Positions 1 through 8,985 of a stretch of DNA of 64,000 nt are shown piece by piece. Each line of letters begins with the position of its first letter. Position 1 is the first letter of the stretch. The notes below the pieces were generated by a model. It was given only the letters and a program-made list of their open reading frames with translations. It was not told the DNA's origin and searched no databases. The DNA comes from Gloeothece verrucosa PCC 7822 (GTDB lineage Bacteria > Cyanobacteriota > Cyanobacteriia > Cyanobacteriales > Microcystaceae), in assembly GCF_000147335.1 (NCBI RefSeq), contig NC_014501.1:5882501-5946500 (forward strand), given 5' to 3'. A program made the translations under genes and the position numbers.

Positions 1-651
1 AGCGGTGATGCAGGAATCGATACCTTAAACGGTGGAGATGGTAACGATACTTTAAACGGTGACACAGAAAATGATAAGTTAAACGGTGAGGCAGGAAATG
101 ATACCTTAAACGGTGGAGCAGGTGACGATTATTTAAACGGTGGAGCAGGAACCGATACCTTATACGGTGGAGCAGGTAAGGATAATTTAAACGGCGATCT
201 ACAAAACGATAGGTTATACGGTGATGAAGATAACGATACCTTAATCGGTGGATCAGGTGACGATACCTTAACCGGTGGTACACAAACAGATCGCTTTGTC
301 TTTGCTAACCAAGGAATAGATACCATCACGGATTTTTCGGTCAATGATACGGTTAATGGTGTAGATGTACTGGCCATTCAATCTAATAAGTATTCTAACG
401 CTCCTGCTGCTGGTACTACGCCCCTCCTTAATTTGGCTAATATTTCCCTTGGAACCACTAACATCATTGTTGATACCAAGACGAACATTTCACTGTTGGG
501 CAGTACAGTAACCAATGCTCGCTTTGCTTATACCACAGACACGAATCAACTCCTTTATGATGCTGATGGGAATTGGACAAGTAATACTACTGTAATTGCT
601 AATGTTAATACAATTGCCAATTTAACCGCGAATAACTTCTTGTTTGTCTAA
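1..651 (+). CDS. RTX-type calcium-binding repeat protein, C-terminal part (5' end outside window)
   Basis: The reading frame is open from base 1 and stops at 651, so only the last 216 residues are visible. About the first 95 residues are glycine/aspartate-rich nonapeptide repeats of the GGxGxDxLx type, as in hemolysin-type calcium-binding (RTX) proteins, where they form a Ca2+-loaded parallel beta roll. They end in the usual closing segment, here with the motifs DRFVFA and DTITDF. The last ~100 residues have no repeats and I do not recognise them. RTX proteins normally leave the cell by type I secretion; no secretion genes are in view. The repeats are degenerate (N often replaces G, and some units read NDK or NDR). 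What the protein does cannot be told without its N-terminus. Confidence 0.85.
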   Translation, partial: SGDAGIDTLNGGDGNDTLNGDTENDKLNGEAGNDTLNGGAGDDYLNGGAGTDTLYGGAGKDNLNGDLQNDRLYGDEDNDTLIGGSGDDTLTGGTQTDRFVFANQGIDTITDFSVNDTVNGVDVLAIQSNKYSNAPAAGTTPLLNLANISLGTTNIIVDTKTNISLLGSTVTNARFAYTTDTNQLLYDADGNWTSNTTVIANVNTIANLTANNFLFV

Positions 652-711
652 TAACAATAATTGGCTTATTAGTGGCTCGCTGATGATTCACTTTCTTAAA
701 GACGACTAATA

Positions 712-1803
712 CTAATTATAACCTAAATGCTGATAGGCGGCTTCGGTGGCAATTCTCCCCCTCGAAGTACGGTTAAGATAACCAATTTGCAGTAAGTAGG
801 GTTCATAGACCTCCTCAATGGTTTTTGCATCTTCTCCAGTTGCTGCGGCGACGGCTTCTAACCCCACCGGACCGCCTTTAAACTGCTCAATAATCGTACT
901 TAACACTAATCGATCAGTCCAATCTAATCCTCTGCTATCCACATTTAACTGATCTAATGCCTCTGCGGCTAACTCTTGTGTAATCACTTCTAAGCCTTTT
1001 ACCTGCACATAATCTCGCACTCGTTTTAAGAGGCGGTTAGCAATACGAGGAGTTCCCCGCGAACGCCGGGCAATCACTAAAGCCGCCTCATCGGTAATCT
1101 GAACCTTAAGAATCGTTGCAGTTCTTAACACAATTAACAAAAGTTCATCAGCTTCATAAAACCGCAACCGTCCAATTAAACCAAAGCGGTCCCGTAGCGG
1201 TGAAGTTAAGGCCCCTATTTTAGTGGTAGCCCCGATCAACGTAAAAGGGGCTAAAGGAATACTGCGAATTTTAGCGGCTTGTCCTTTGCCGATGGTAATA
1301 TCTAAGCGGTGGTCTTCCATGGCCGGATAAAGTAATTCTTCGCTCATGCGGTTAAGACGATGAATTTCATCAATAAAGAGGATATCTCCCGGTTTAAGAT
1401 TAATCAAAAGTCCGGTAATATCTCTGGGACGTTCTAAAGCCGGAGCCGCCGTAATTTTACAATTGACTCCCATCTCCGACGCTAAAATAAGAGACATGGT
1501 AGTTTTCCCTAAACCGGGAGGTCCGTACAACAGGAGATGGTCTAAAGCCTCTTTTCTGACTTTAGCGGCTTCAATAGCAATCTTTAATACTTCTTTTAAA
1601 TCCTTTTGCCCGATATAATCATTCAGATTACGGGGACGGATAGAATCTTCTGCCCTCTCGGTTTCCTCATTAGGCGTGCGATCAACGAGTCGATGTTCGC
1701 TTTTTGGCAAGGGAGACGACACCTGCTCTTTTGGGTTTTCGCTTTTCTGGCGAGGAACCCGAGGCGGTAAATTATTGTCTGGAGAAGATCGCTTAATAGC
1801 CAT
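712..1803 (-). CDS. ruvB: Holliday junction branch migration DNA helicase RuvB
   Basis: RuvB is the ring-forming AAA+ motor that drives branch migration of Holliday junctions together with RuvA. The 363-residue product has Walker A (GPPGLGKTT, about residue 93), Walker B (FIDEIHRL), sensor 1 (IGATTK) and the C-terminal winged-helix domain with GPVGLEA. The N-terminus carries about 45 extra polar residues before the conserved [11 protein letters not shown] segment; such extensions are common in cyanobacterial RuvB. It stands alone: neither ruvA nor ruvC is adjacent, which is normal in cyanobacteria. hisF is divergent upstream with a 125-bp gap that must hold both promoters. Confidence 0.97.
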   Translation of the reverse strand: MAIKRSSPDNNLPPRVPRQKSENPKEQVSSPLPKSEHRLVDRTPNEETERAEDSIRPRNLNDYIGQKDLKEVLKIAIEAAKVRKEALDHLLLYGPPGLGKTTMSLILASEMGVNCKITAAPALERPRDITGLLINLKPGDILFIDEIHRLNRMSEELLYPAMEDHRLDITIGKGQAAKIRSIPLAPFTLIGATTKIGALTSPLRDRFGLIGRLRFYEADELLLIVLRTATILKVQITDEAALVIARRSRGTPRIANRLLKRVRDYVQVKGLEVITQELAAEALDQLNVDSRGLDWTDRLVLSTIIEQFKGGPVGLEAVAAATGEDAKTIEEVYEPYLLQIGYLNRTSRGRIATEAAYQHLGYN

Positions 1804-1928
1804 TTTGGATGAAAAATACGATTTGTATTTAATGTTTACTAGCTAAACCGGCTTGGTGGGCATGATAGGGACTTCTCCCCTCATTTCCGTTAAACTTTAA
1901 AAACCACAATTTCTTTCCTCGTAGTGAT

Positions 1929-2708
1929 ATGTTAGCCAAACGCATTTTACCTTGTCTGGATGTTAAATCCGGTCGTGTCGTTAAAGGGGTAAATTTTGTT
2001 AATCTTCAAGATGCCGGCGACCCAGTGGAATTAGCACGAGTTTATAATGAGGCTGGTGCTGATGAATTGGTCTTTCTCGATATTACCGCCACACATGAAG
2101 ACCGAGATATCATTATCGATGTTGTTTACCGTACCGCCGAACAAGTCTTTATTCCCTTAACCGTTGGTGGTGGCATTCAATCCTTAGAAACCATTAAAAA
2201 TTTGTTAAGAGCCGGTGCTGATAAAGTGAGTATTAATTCAGCCGCCGTGCGTAACCCAGACTTTATTAATGAAGCCAGTGATCGCTTCGGTAAACAATGT
2301 ATCGTCGTGGCCATTGATGCTAGACGGCGAAAAGACCCCAATAATCCTGGCTGGGATGTTTATGTGCGAGGAGGGAGGGAAAATACAGGACTAGACGCGC
2401 TATCTTGGGCCCAAGAGGTCGAAAAGCGAGGAGCCGGAGAATTATTAGTCACCAGTATGGACGCAGATGGAACTCAGGACGGGTACGACTTAGAACTGAC
2501 TCGGCTCATTGCTGAACAAGTAGAAATCCCCGTGATTGCTTCTGGAGGAGCGGGAAATTGTGAGCATATTTATGAAGCCCTGACTGAAGGCAAGGCAGAA
2601 GCAGCTTTATTAGCATCTTTGTTACATTATGGTCAATTATCCCTCGATGAAATTAAAAATTATCTCCAAAACCGTCATATTCCGGTACGGGGACGCTCAA
2701 GCCTTTAG
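1929..2708 (+). CDS. hisF: Imidazole glycerol phosphate synthase cyclase subunit HisF
   Basis: HisF is the cyclase half of IGP synthase. It uses ammonia delivered by HisH to turn PRFAR into imidazole glycerol phosphate and AICAR, in histidine synthesis. The 259-residue product is a full-length (beta-alpha)8 barrel. It starts with the typical [19 protein letters not shown], with catalytic Asp in CLDVK, the phosphate-binding GGGIQS, the second catalytic Asp in VVAIDARR, and DGTQDGYD and ASGGAGN in the C-terminal half. No other his gene is adjacent, matching the scattered his genes of cyanobacteria. The ATG follows the gap shared with ruvB. Confidence 0.97.
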   Translation: MLAKRILPCLDVKSGRVVKGVNFVNLQDAGDPVELARVYNEAGADELVFLDITATHEDRDIIIDVVYRTAEQVFIPLTVGGGIQSLETIKNLLRAGADKVSINSAAVRNPDFINEASDRFGKQCIVVAIDARRRKDPNNPGWDVYVRGGRENTGLDALSWAQEVEKRGAGELLVTSMDADGTQDGYDLELTRLIAEQVEIPVIASGGAGNCEHIYEALTEGKAEAALLASLLHYGQLSLDEIKNYLQNRHIPVRGRSSL

Positions 2709-2799
2709 ACTTCTTAAATTTTTAAGTTTTTGATCAAATTCCATCGACGACCTTAAAGAGTATGTATTAAAATAGAGAAAAATTAACATTTTTTAAAAT

Positions 2800-2982
2800 A
2801 TGTTGATACCTATTTTAATATTTGATGTTGCTTTAGTCGCTTGGTCACTCCATTTAATGGAAGCAGCCATTAAGCAGCAAGAGTTCTCCTTGATGCTGGC
2901 TGGTACTTTAGTTTCCCTGGCCGCCGCCGCTATGATGGTGGTCTACTTTCTCATGAACCACTGTTTGAGATATTTAATCTAA
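2800..2982 (+). CDS. Small two-helix membrane protein of unknown function
   Basis: This short ORF encodes 60 residues that form two hydrophobic segments (about residues 2-18 and 30-52) joined by a short polar stretch with EAAIKQQEFS, so a small inner- or thylakoid-membrane hairpin protein is likely. Support for a real gene comes from a strong factor-independent terminator that begins right at the stop codon, the membrane-like composition, and its place 90 bp after hisF. The family is not one I can name. No signal peptide cleavage site is evident. Confidence 0.6.
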   Translation: MLIPILIFDVALVAWSLHLMEAAIKQQEFSLMLAGTLVSLAAAAMMVVYFLMNHCLRYLI

Positions 2983-3028
2983 GTCTTTCTAAAGTCTTCT
3001 CATCAGAACTAGAAAGACTTTATTTTTT
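2981..3028 (+). terminator. Intrinsic terminator after the 60-aa membrane protein
   Basis: Perfect 11-bp inverted arms, AAGTCTTTCTA (2981-2991) and TAGAAAGACTT (3010-3020), are followed by TATTTTTT. The left arm overlaps the stop codon of the upstream ORF. The hairpin separates that gene from the tRNA gene. Confidence 0.85.
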
Positions 3029-3101
3029 GGCAAAAAAATTTAGGGAGCTAGACCCTTGACAAAAGTAATCCATTTAAGGCAATATAGAAAATGCGCTTTA
3101 G

Positions 3102-3174
3102 GGGGCTATAACTCAGTTGGTAGAGTGTCACAATGGCATTGTGAAAGTCAGCGGTTCGAATCCGCTTAGCTCCA
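3102..3174 (+). tRNA. tRNA-Ala, anticodon GGC
   Basis: A full cloverleaf can be drawn by hand. The acceptor stem is GGGGCTA/TAGCTCC with one G-T pair, the D stem ACTC/GAGT and the anticodon stem TCACA/TGTGA with loop ATGGCAT. The T arm is AGCGG-TTCGAAT-CCGCT, and the discriminator base is A. The anticodon GGC reads GCC/GCU alanine codons. The 3' CCA is not encoded, as is usual in cyanobacteria. No intron is present. Confidence 0.95.
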
Positions 3175-3319
3175 TGAAAAAAAAAGCTGATAGGTTGCCC
3201 AAAAAGGGGAGTCTAACATTGCCAGCACTATAAATCTGCCACCGTTGATCAAATTTGTAGAAAATTAATCAACCCTTTAGATGGCAGAGTGTCAATTCTA
3301 TCTCTAGTCACAGCGAGTG

Positions 3320-3661
3320 TTAAGCTTTATCTCGACCATGCACTTCTGCCGGGGGAGAAGTAGCTTCAACAGCAGTAAAAAGTTCTAGAATTTTATAAGT
3401 ATGTTTGGCTCCTTTGGGAACAACCCAAGAGGCTCCGGGTTCTAAAATCACCAATTGTCCTTCTAGGTGAAGTTCAGCCCGACCCTCAATAACATAACCT
3501 ACCGTTTCATATTCTCGTTGAGTTTCGGGTTTAGGGTCTGCGGGGGGTTCGTTTTCCCAGAGCCGCATCGAAATATTAATTCCAGAGGCTAAATATTTTT
3601 GTCCTAGAGCGCCTTTGGGTGAAAATTGAGAATTAACTTTAATTACGGTTGTATCAGCCAT
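3320..3661 (-). CDS. Cupin-domain protein
   Basis: The 113-residue product is one small beta-barrel cupin domain (about residues 30-105). The first cupin motif reads GYVIEGRAELHLEG and the second GASWVVPKGAKHTYKIL. The metal-binding set is incomplete: the first motif lacks the usual HxH pair, so metal binding or catalysis is uncertain and a sugar- or ligand-binding role is equally possible. It stands alone. A 262-bp spacer upstream contains a 7-bp-stem hairpin (CAAGGTT...AACCTTG, about 3729-3757). Confidence 0.85.
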   Translation of the reverse strand: MADTTVIKVNSQFSPKGALGQKYLASGINISMRLWENEPPADPKPETQREYETVGYVIEGRAELHLEGQLVILEPGASWVVPKGAKHTYKILELFTAVEATSPPAEVHGRDKA

Positions 3662-3923
3662 GATTAATTTCTGATGTTAAATAGTTGGACATCAATTAAA
3701 ATGAGCAAGGTCTATATTAACTTTTAGACCAAGGTTTTCACCTCTTGAGGAACCTTGTCCACCTACCAGTAATTTTTGATTTTTAATCTTGCACAATTAC
3801 ACCTATTATGAAGGGCAACTCATGGCACAAGAAATCTATCAATAGTTGCGATTTTATAGGTTTCCCTTCTGACTAATGATAGAGTCATCTATCTTGCTCA
3901 TCTGCTGATAATTCTCTTTCCAC

Positions 3924-5198
3924 TTAACTGGGATCGGGAAGGAGTTCCCGACTAATCTGTTCATCAATTATTTGAGCCATTTTCCAAGCCGCCCCCGCTT
4001 GACCTCGAACACTTTTAAGCCGCTCGCGAATCCTTTCTAATTCGGCTGGATTTTCTAACCAATTAAGAACTATTTGAGCGACTTGCTCGGCTTGTAATTC
4101 TCCTAACAACTCTGGGACAATTTCTTCTTTTGCCCAAATATTCGGCCAAGCATATAAGCGTTTTTTTCTCATCACCATAAGGTTGATCATTTTAGCAAAA
4201 ACTGAGCCAACCCCCGGCAAATTAGCCAAGATTCCCGGTACTCCGTCCCAAGTTCTCATGGCATCTAAACGTTGAGTCGGCAATAAGACAATCATGGGAA
4301 TGGATAAAGCCGCTAATTCAGCCGTATTTGCCCCTACTGTGGTTAAAGCGAGATGACATTGAGATAAAATATCATGGGCCGGAAATTGGCTAATCAGTTC
4401 GATTTTTAAGCCTCCATCAGTTTTTAAATAAGGGGTATTGCCATCAGAAGTGATCAAACAAGCACCTACCCAACCGGTTTGGTTAATAATAGGGTTTTTT
4501 TCTCGGTTGGCAAAAGCGGCAAGAGTTTCTAAATTGAGAGTCGGTGCAACCGGAATAATAAAGCGAGTATGAGGGCGTTTGGCTTGTATAAGTTCAGCGA
4601 TCGCTAGACACAAAGGAACTCCTTGATCGAGTTTCCAAGGTTTTGAGCCGGGTAGCAGAGCAATTAAGGCATCAGAAGTATTATTTAATAAGGGAGCAGG
4701 AGAAGATTTACTCTTAATATCTTCCATTAAATCGCCGATGACTGTCATTTTATCTTGATAAGGAGCCGGAATTTTCGCCTTAACTGAGGCATTCATGACG
4801 GCAAAGTGATCGATCCAACGATACCAACGAGCTTCCCATTCTGCATAAATCACAGTGCGATAACCTAAACGTTTGCCAATGAAAAGAGAAAAAAATTGAT
4901 CGCCGCCTAAAAATAAGACCACTCCTTTTTGATGCCAGTCCCAATTTTCTGCCGTTTTACCCCACAATAAAAAAGAGAGAAAATGCTCAGGAGACTGTAC
5001 CCGGTCAACTTCTGGGTAACTGCGGGCGATAGCGGCTTCAGTTCCCATTGCATGAGTACAGGGGGAAAGAATCACCGAAATTCTAACCGATGTGCGATCA
5101 TTTCCCAATTGTTGACGCAGCGCTTTTACGACGGGACGCACCCAGGTAGAAACCTCTCCGGGACCGTTGGATAGAATGAGGATATCGATAGGCGGCAT
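3924..5198 (-). CDS. Lipid-A-disaccharide synthase-related protein (LpxB-like glycosyltransferase fold)
   Basis: The 424-residue product starts with ILSNGPGEVSTWV, typical of a cyanobacterial family related to LpxB (GT-B fold). LpxB joins two acyl-glucosamine units in lipid A synthesis, but many cyanobacteria carry this related protein beside or without a classical lipid A pathway, so its acceptor is not known. A Rossmann-like N-terminal half contains LFLGGDQFFS, and a nucleotide-sugar-binding C-terminal half contains LLPGSKPWK and TTVGANTAELAALSIPMIVLLPTQ. The C-terminal ~70 residues are helical and basic. No lpx genes are nearby. The gene runs toward the cupin gene in the same direction, with a 262-bp gap. 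Confidence 0.8.
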   Translation of the reverse strand: MPPIDILILSNGPGEVSTWVRPVVKALRQQLGNDRTSVRISVILSPCTHAMGTEAAIARSYPEVDRVQSPEHFLSFLLWGKTAENWDWHQKGVVLFLGGDQFFSLFIGKRLGYRTVIYAEWEARWYRWIDHFAVMNASVKAKIPAPYQDKMTVIGDLMEDIKSKSSPAPLLNNTSDALIALLPGSKPWKLDQGVPLCLAIAELIQAKRPHTRFIIPVAPTLNLETLAAFANREKNPIINQTGWVGACLITSDGNTPYLKTDGGLKIELISQFPAHDILSQCHLALTTVGANTAELAALSIPMIVLLPTQRLDAMRTWDGVPGILANLPGVGSVFAKMINLMVMRKKRLYAWPNIWAKEEIVPELLGELQAEQVAQIVLNWLENPAELERIRERLKSVRGQAGAAWKMAQIIDEQISRELLPDPS

Positions 5199-5340
5199 TG
5201 ATTTTGTGTCAGTGATCTAATATCAGTGATTTTGGCATTGTTGGGTAAGAGTGGCAACTAGAGGAAGTTTTTTAGTTTGATTGTTTTGATCCTAAAAGCG
5301 GCTCTCCTGTACTTATGGTGATAAGAAAAAATTATAAATT

Positions 5341-5415
5341 GTAGGGTGGGTTAGGCGCGGGGATGATTTTGATAAAAAACCGATAATATTTGATCCGCGC
5401 TCCCTTCCCACCAAA
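5341..5415. repeat. 75-bp dispersed hairpin repeat, copy 1
   Basis: This segment starts GTAGGGTGGGTTAGGCGCGG and ends CCGCGCTCCCTTCCCACC. A second copy of the same length lies at 20253-20327. The two ends are imperfect inverted repeats (GGTGGG...GCGCGG against the complement of CCGCGC...CCCACC), so it folds back on itself. The ~35-bp core is AT-rich and differs between copies. It codes for nothing and looks like a MITE or REP-type element. Here it lies between the LpxB-like gene and a TnpB relic. Confidence 0.8.
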
Positions 5416-5445
5416 AATCCTTTTGTAACACACTATACAATTCTC

Positions 5446-5590
5446 CCCAAGATGCCAGGAGAGCCGAAAAACTTTAATCAACTTTATCACCAAGTCTCTA
5501 AAACTGATGATCATAAAGTTTTACCAACTAAGGTAAGTAAGCAAATTATTAGAAGATTAGATGCAGCTTGGAGCAGTCGTGATAATATTT
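5446..5590 (+). pseudogene. Fragment of a TnpB/OrfB-type transposon protein
   Basis: An open stretch encodes QLYHQV...HKVLPTKVSKQ and IIRRLDAAWSS. That resembles the N-terminal region of TnpB proteins of the IS200/IS605 and IS1341 groups, where a line such as LPTKVSQQVLR.LD..W.S is usual. Only about 45 residues of an expected ~400 remain. The frame continues as noise into the 3' end of the DUF3616 gene on the other strand. No RuvC or zinc-finger part is present. I infer the scar of a decayed insertion; the 75-bp hairpin repeat is directly upstream. Confidence 0.55.
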
Positions 5591-6545
5591 ACTCACTAAT
5601 ACTAATCCATAAACTCCTAAAATATCTTTCTTGTTGAGGCAGTTCTTTACAAGGAGTTTTTCCATCTCGGATTATATTGCCATCATCACTGAGTAGTTGA
5701 ATTTGATGTTCTCGGTTGGGATAAAATACTACCTCTTCGGGATTAAAATCTGGCGGTAAATCCCCTTCTACTATTTCAGGTTGGTCTTGAGGATTGCCCG
5801 ACCAACGATATAATTTAAATATACTGCTGCTATCATACGCACCCGCGATAATGGCATAAAAACCCCGCCTTTCCCAATAGACGATACTGCGAATTCCTAA
5901 GCCTCCTAAGTCAAGTTCTATCGGTTGACCAAAACTAGCAGAAATTTCTTTTTTGTCAATTAAATCTTTCGGATTTTTGAGGGGTAATACTAAAGCTCTC
6001 CCTTCGGGTATAGGGTTGCGAAAACCGATTAACATTTCTTTTTCGGGTGTGGTGCAAAGTCCCTCTATATTCAAGCCGCCCTTTTCTTTTGGAGCTAATT
6101 TTGATGCTTGTTTTAGCTCGTATTTTTTTAGGCTTTTATCTTTAATTAAATCTTCTAAGAGATTTGTATAAGAAGCCCCGATTTGTTGAGCGGCAAACTT
6201 ATTATCTTGCCAGGTAACTTGATTAGCAAAAAAATTACATCGTTCGGGTTTTTCTTTGCCCTTTTTATTCCTTCCGTGAGAACTTATCCAATAAATGACA
6301 CCATCTAGTAAAGTCGCCGCTTCAATATCTATTTCTTTCTGTTTTGGATTGTTGGTAAAATAATTATTTTTATCTGTATCAACAATTTCTATCGGTTCTC
6401 CAGAATTGTCAGCGTCATAAATTCTTAAAATATTATCTTCATCATTTCCCACTATAAAATAATTACTATTCCCAATCGCCACTGCACCTGAAGCGTCACA
6501 AGTTCCACGATGTTCTAATACTTTTTCTATATAAAATTTTTTCAT
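5589..6545 (-). CDS. DUF3616-like protein, possible beta-propeller
   Basis: The 318-residue product matches the DUF3616 type. The N-terminal part contains DASGAVAIGNSNYFIVGNDEDNILRIYD, which in this family forms the first propeller blade, followed by DIEAATL, IYWISSHGRNKKGK, and the typical LNIEGLC and IGFRNPIPEGRALVLPL. No signal peptide is visible, so it is probably cytoplasmic. The function of the family is not known to me; the propeller fold is inference. It lies 14 bp downstream of the invertase gene on the same strand, so co-transcription is likely. Its stop codon meets the TnpB fragment. Confidence 0.8.
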   Translation of the reverse strand: MKKFYIEKVLEHRGTCDASGAVAIGNSNYFIVGNDEDNILRIYDADNSGEPIEIVDTDKNNYFTNNPKQKEIDIEAATLLDGVIYWISSHGRNKKGKEKPERCNFFANQVTWQDNKFAAQQIGASYTNLLEDLIKDKSLKKYELKQASKLAPKEKGGLNIEGLCTTPEKEMLIGFRNPIPEGRALVLPLKNPKDLIDKKEISASFGQPIELDLGGLGIRSIVYWERRGFYAIIAGAYDSSSIFKLYRWSGNPQDQPEIVEGDLPPDFNPEEVVFYPNREHQIQLLSDDGNIIRDGKTPCKELPQQERYFRSLWISISE

Positions 6546-6559
6546 AATTATTCGCTCTT

Positions 6560-7927
6560 TTATTCAAAGCTAATATATTCTAAAAACTGGGGATTTTCCA
6601 TTAACCCTTGTGCGACTAAAAAACCAGCAATTGTCCAAGTTTGATATTTTCTGGCTTCTTTGCCCACTAATCGCCCATTCTTTCCATCATAATACTCGGG
6701 CCACTCATCTTTCAATAAACGTTTAGCCGCAATTTCAATCGCTCTTTGCCCAAGTTCAACTCTTTGTGTTTTGATAGCAGAGGCCACCAATAACCAGAGT
6801 AAAACCGGCCAGTTTCCTCCATTATGATAAGACCAAGGGCGATTTTTCGGGTCGCATCCGGTTATTAATTGCCAGTCTCTATCTTTTAAAGCGGGAAAGC
6901 AAATTTTCATGGGCATATAACCGATTAAATCCTCCCATTTTTGCTCAATAACATTCATAATTGCTTGAGACTGCCAGTTCTCCGTCAGTGAGGATAAAAT
7001 AGCGACCAAATTCCCCAGAGAAAAAAAGCGGCAATCTAAGAGAGAAGGTCCTAAATTTCCGGCTAAATAACCGCCATCTTCGGGTAACCATTCACTTAAT
7101 TGAGTATAGGGAATGGAATCCGAATAAATATTAAACTGATTTAATGCCCCTTCGCCGTATTCTTCCCCTTTATAACGATAAATGGTATTCATTTGAGTGA
7201 GGTCTAGCCAATAATTCTGACGAATATGAGTAGCCAGGGGGTTCAATCTATTGTGAACTGCTTTATTAATTCTGTCATTTTCTTCAGTATCTAACAGCAA
7301 TTCTGAAGCCACTTTTAAAGCCATATAAAATAGAGATTGAATCTCTAGAGGATACCCTTCGATTCCCATCCGTCGATCAATCATACAGGAACCATCAGGA
7401 ACTAATAAAGTCGGAAACATATCAAACCGTGCTGATAGACACAGTTCCATGATTAAACGAATACATTTTTGAACTTCTGAAGAATGACTAAAAGCATAGT
7501 CGTTAGTATATTTTACATAGGATCTTAAGAGAAAAAGCCACCATAAACCCGAGTCAACGGGAGTTACTCTTCCTATAGCATCATTCCCAAAATCGGCTTT
7601 TAAATATTGTTTTTCCTGTTGATAACTCACTTTAAAACTGGCTGGCATTATGCCTCTACCGGGTTCTAAAAAATCCAGTTGTCTTTGTTTAATTTGAAGT
7701 TTTAAAGTTTCTGTGAGAAAATGCCGCACAATTTCGGTTTCTCCTTGCATTAAAAAAGTGATGCCGCAAGGAATAAAATCCCGCATAAAACATTGATCGT
7801 AATTGAGAGGATCACTGCTCGAGTCACGCGCGGCTACTGTGCCTACAGGACAATCATTATAATAAATAATAGAGTCTTGTAGAGCTTGCTTGCCCAGTAC
7901 CGTTAATTTCTCATTTCGTTTAGCCAT
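6560..7927 (-). CDS. Alkaline/neutral invertase, glycoside hydrolase family 100
   Basis: This enzyme hydrolyses sucrose to glucose and fructose in the cytoplasm; GH100 occurs in plants and cyanobacteria. The 455-residue product has the family signatures NYDQCFMRDFIPCGITFLM, VDSGLWWLFLLR with the catalytic Asp, DPKNRPWSYHNGG and GRLVGKEARKYQTW with the catalytic Glu, so it should be active. Its length equals the usual bacterial form, without the plant targeting peptide. The start codon sits directly against an array of TTAGTCA-type heptamers (7926-7990), so there is no normal ribosome binding site. The DUF3616 gene follows after 14 bp. Confidence 0.93.
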   Translation of the reverse strand: MAKRNEKLTVLGKQALQDSIIYYNDCPVGTVAARDSSSDPLNYDQCFMRDFIPCGITFLMQGETEIVRHFLTETLKLQIKQRQLDFLEPGRGIMPASFKVSYQQEKQYLKADFGNDAIGRVTPVDSGLWWLFLLRSYVKYTNDYAFSHSSEVQKCIRLIMELCLSARFDMFPTLLVPDGSCMIDRRMGIEGYPLEIQSLFYMALKVASELLLDTEENDRINKAVHNRLNPLATHIRQNYWLDLTQMNTIYRYKGEEYGEGALNQFNIYSDSIPYTQLSEWLPEDGGYLAGNLGPSLLDCRFFSLGNLVAILSSLTENWQSQAIMNVIEQKWEDLIGYMPMKICFPALKDRDWQLITGCDPKNRPWSYHNGGNWPVLLWLLVASAIKTQRVELGQRAIEIAAKRLLKDEWPEYYDGKNGRLVGKEARKYQTWTIAGFLVAQGLMENPQFLEYISFE

Positions 7928-7990
7928 TAGTCATTAGTCATTAGTCATTAGTTATGAGTTATTAATCATGAATTATTAGTTATTAGTTAT
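7926..7990. repeat. Heptamer repeat (TTAGTCA-type) at the invertase start codon
   Basis: Consecutive units TTAGTCA or close variants run from the invertase start codon outward. The first units are exact, later ones degrade to TTAGTTA and TTATTAG. On the coding strand the units read TGACTAA, and the gene's own ATG lies in the last unit. Short tandem heptanucleotide repeats are a known feature of cyanobacterial genomes. Confidence 0.85.
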
Positions 7991-8042
7991 TAATTATTTC
8001 CCTTTGCTGTTTTTTCCCTTTCTCCTATTCCCGATGCACTCT

Positions 8043-8807
8043 TTAAGCTAGAGTCAAAGACACTAATTCATTAGCCATATCAAAATTGGCGGTGACATTT
8101 TGCACATCATCTAATGATTCTAGCGCGTCCATCAGTTTAAGCAGTGAGCGGGCTTGGTCTGCATCAGTCACTTCAACAGTGTTATTAGGTATCCAGCGTA
8201 ATTCTGCCTCTTTGACGGGTAAACCTTTTTTCTGTAAGGTTTGATTGAGGTTTTCTAGGTTCGCTACTTCTGTAAAGACTTCTGCCCCTTGTTCGTCTTC
8301 ATCATTAAATAATTCATAACTATCGGCTTCTCCTTCCACAGAAGCTTCTAATAAAATTTCTTCTTCTAGTTTTCCTTCTAGTAAGACCACTCCTTTTTGT
8401 TCAAACATCCAACTTACACAACCGGTTTCTCCTAAGTTACCACCATTTTTGCTAAAGGCGGCTCGTAAATCGGCGGCTGTGCGGTTACGATTATCAGTAA
8501 GGGCTTCTATGAGGATAGCGATACCGCCAGGGCCATAGCCTTCATAACGAATTTCTTCTAAGTTAGCCTCGTTTTCGTAGGTACCGGCTCCTTTAGCAAT
8601 GGCTCGTTCTATATTATCGTTGGGAATACCAGCCGCTTTGGCTTTTTCGATGGCGGTCCGTAGTTGCAAGTTTCCTGCCGGCTCGGGGAGTCCGTTACGT
8701 GCGGCTACAATAATAGCACGGGATAACTGGGTGAATGTTTTGCCTTTTTTGGCATCAACTCTTGCCTTTTGACGTTTGATATTAGCCCACTTACTATGTC
8801 CTGCCAT
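8043..8807 (-). CDS. YebC/PmpR-family protein
   Basis: The 254-residue product begins with the hallmark [25 protein letters not shown] and contains [18 protein letters not shown] and the acidic C-terminal domain of the family. YebC/PmpR proteins were described as DNA-binding regulators; newer work on the family points to helping ribosomes over proline stretches. The sequence cannot decide between these. Length is normal. It lies downstream of pckA on the same strand but is separated from it by a terminator, so it has its own promoter in about 90 bp. Confidence 0.95.
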   Translation of the reverse strand: MAGHSKWANIKRQKARVDAKKGKTFTQLSRAIIVAARNGLPEPAGNLQLRTAIEKAKAAGIPNDNIERAIAKGAGTYENEANLEEIRYEGYGPGGIAILIEALTDNRNRTAADLRAAFSKNGGNLGETGCVSWMFEQKGVVLLEGKLEEEILLEASVEGEADSYELFNDEDEQGAEVFTEVANLENLNQTLQKKGLPVKEAELRWIPNNTVEVTDADQARSLLKLMDALESLDDVQNVTANFDMANELVSLTLA

Positions 8808-8900
8808 AGATGCTGTTAAGTCTACATATAGATGATCTAGCCTAATGATCTAGCTTACTATGCTCTGTGGTCTGTGGTGAAAAGAAGTAATAACCAGCAA

Positions 8901-8938
8901 AAAAGGCACTGCCGCCGTCAAATAATGTCGAGTGCCTC
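8901..8938 (-). terminator. Intrinsic terminator of pckA
   Basis: Read on the minus strand, AGGCACT and AGTGCCT arms flank a 20-base loop and are followed by TTTTTTG. It lies about 50 bp past the pckA stop codon and before yebC. Confidence 0.75.
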
Positions 8939-8942
8939 TGCT

Positions 8943-8966
8943 AGTGCGGAACTCGTTCGGTCCGCC
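8943..8966. repeat. Short palindromic repeat around GGAACTCGTTCGGTCC
   Basis: The segment GTGCGGAACTCGTTCGGTCCGCC sits between the pckA stop codon and its terminator. It is an imperfect palindrome (GCGGAAC...GTCCGC). The 16-mer GGAACTCGTTCGGTCC recurs inside the dienelactone-hydrolase gene at about 36760, and a related perfect palindrome lies at about 33612-33631 near pnp. Confidence 0.65.
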
Positions 8967-8985
8967 AATCTATCTCGATAATTGA

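Noticed and set aside
5332-5514. 60-codon minus-strand ORF near the TnpB relic
   Set aside because: It overlaps the 75-bp hairpin repeat and the opposite-strand relic, and shows no protein character.
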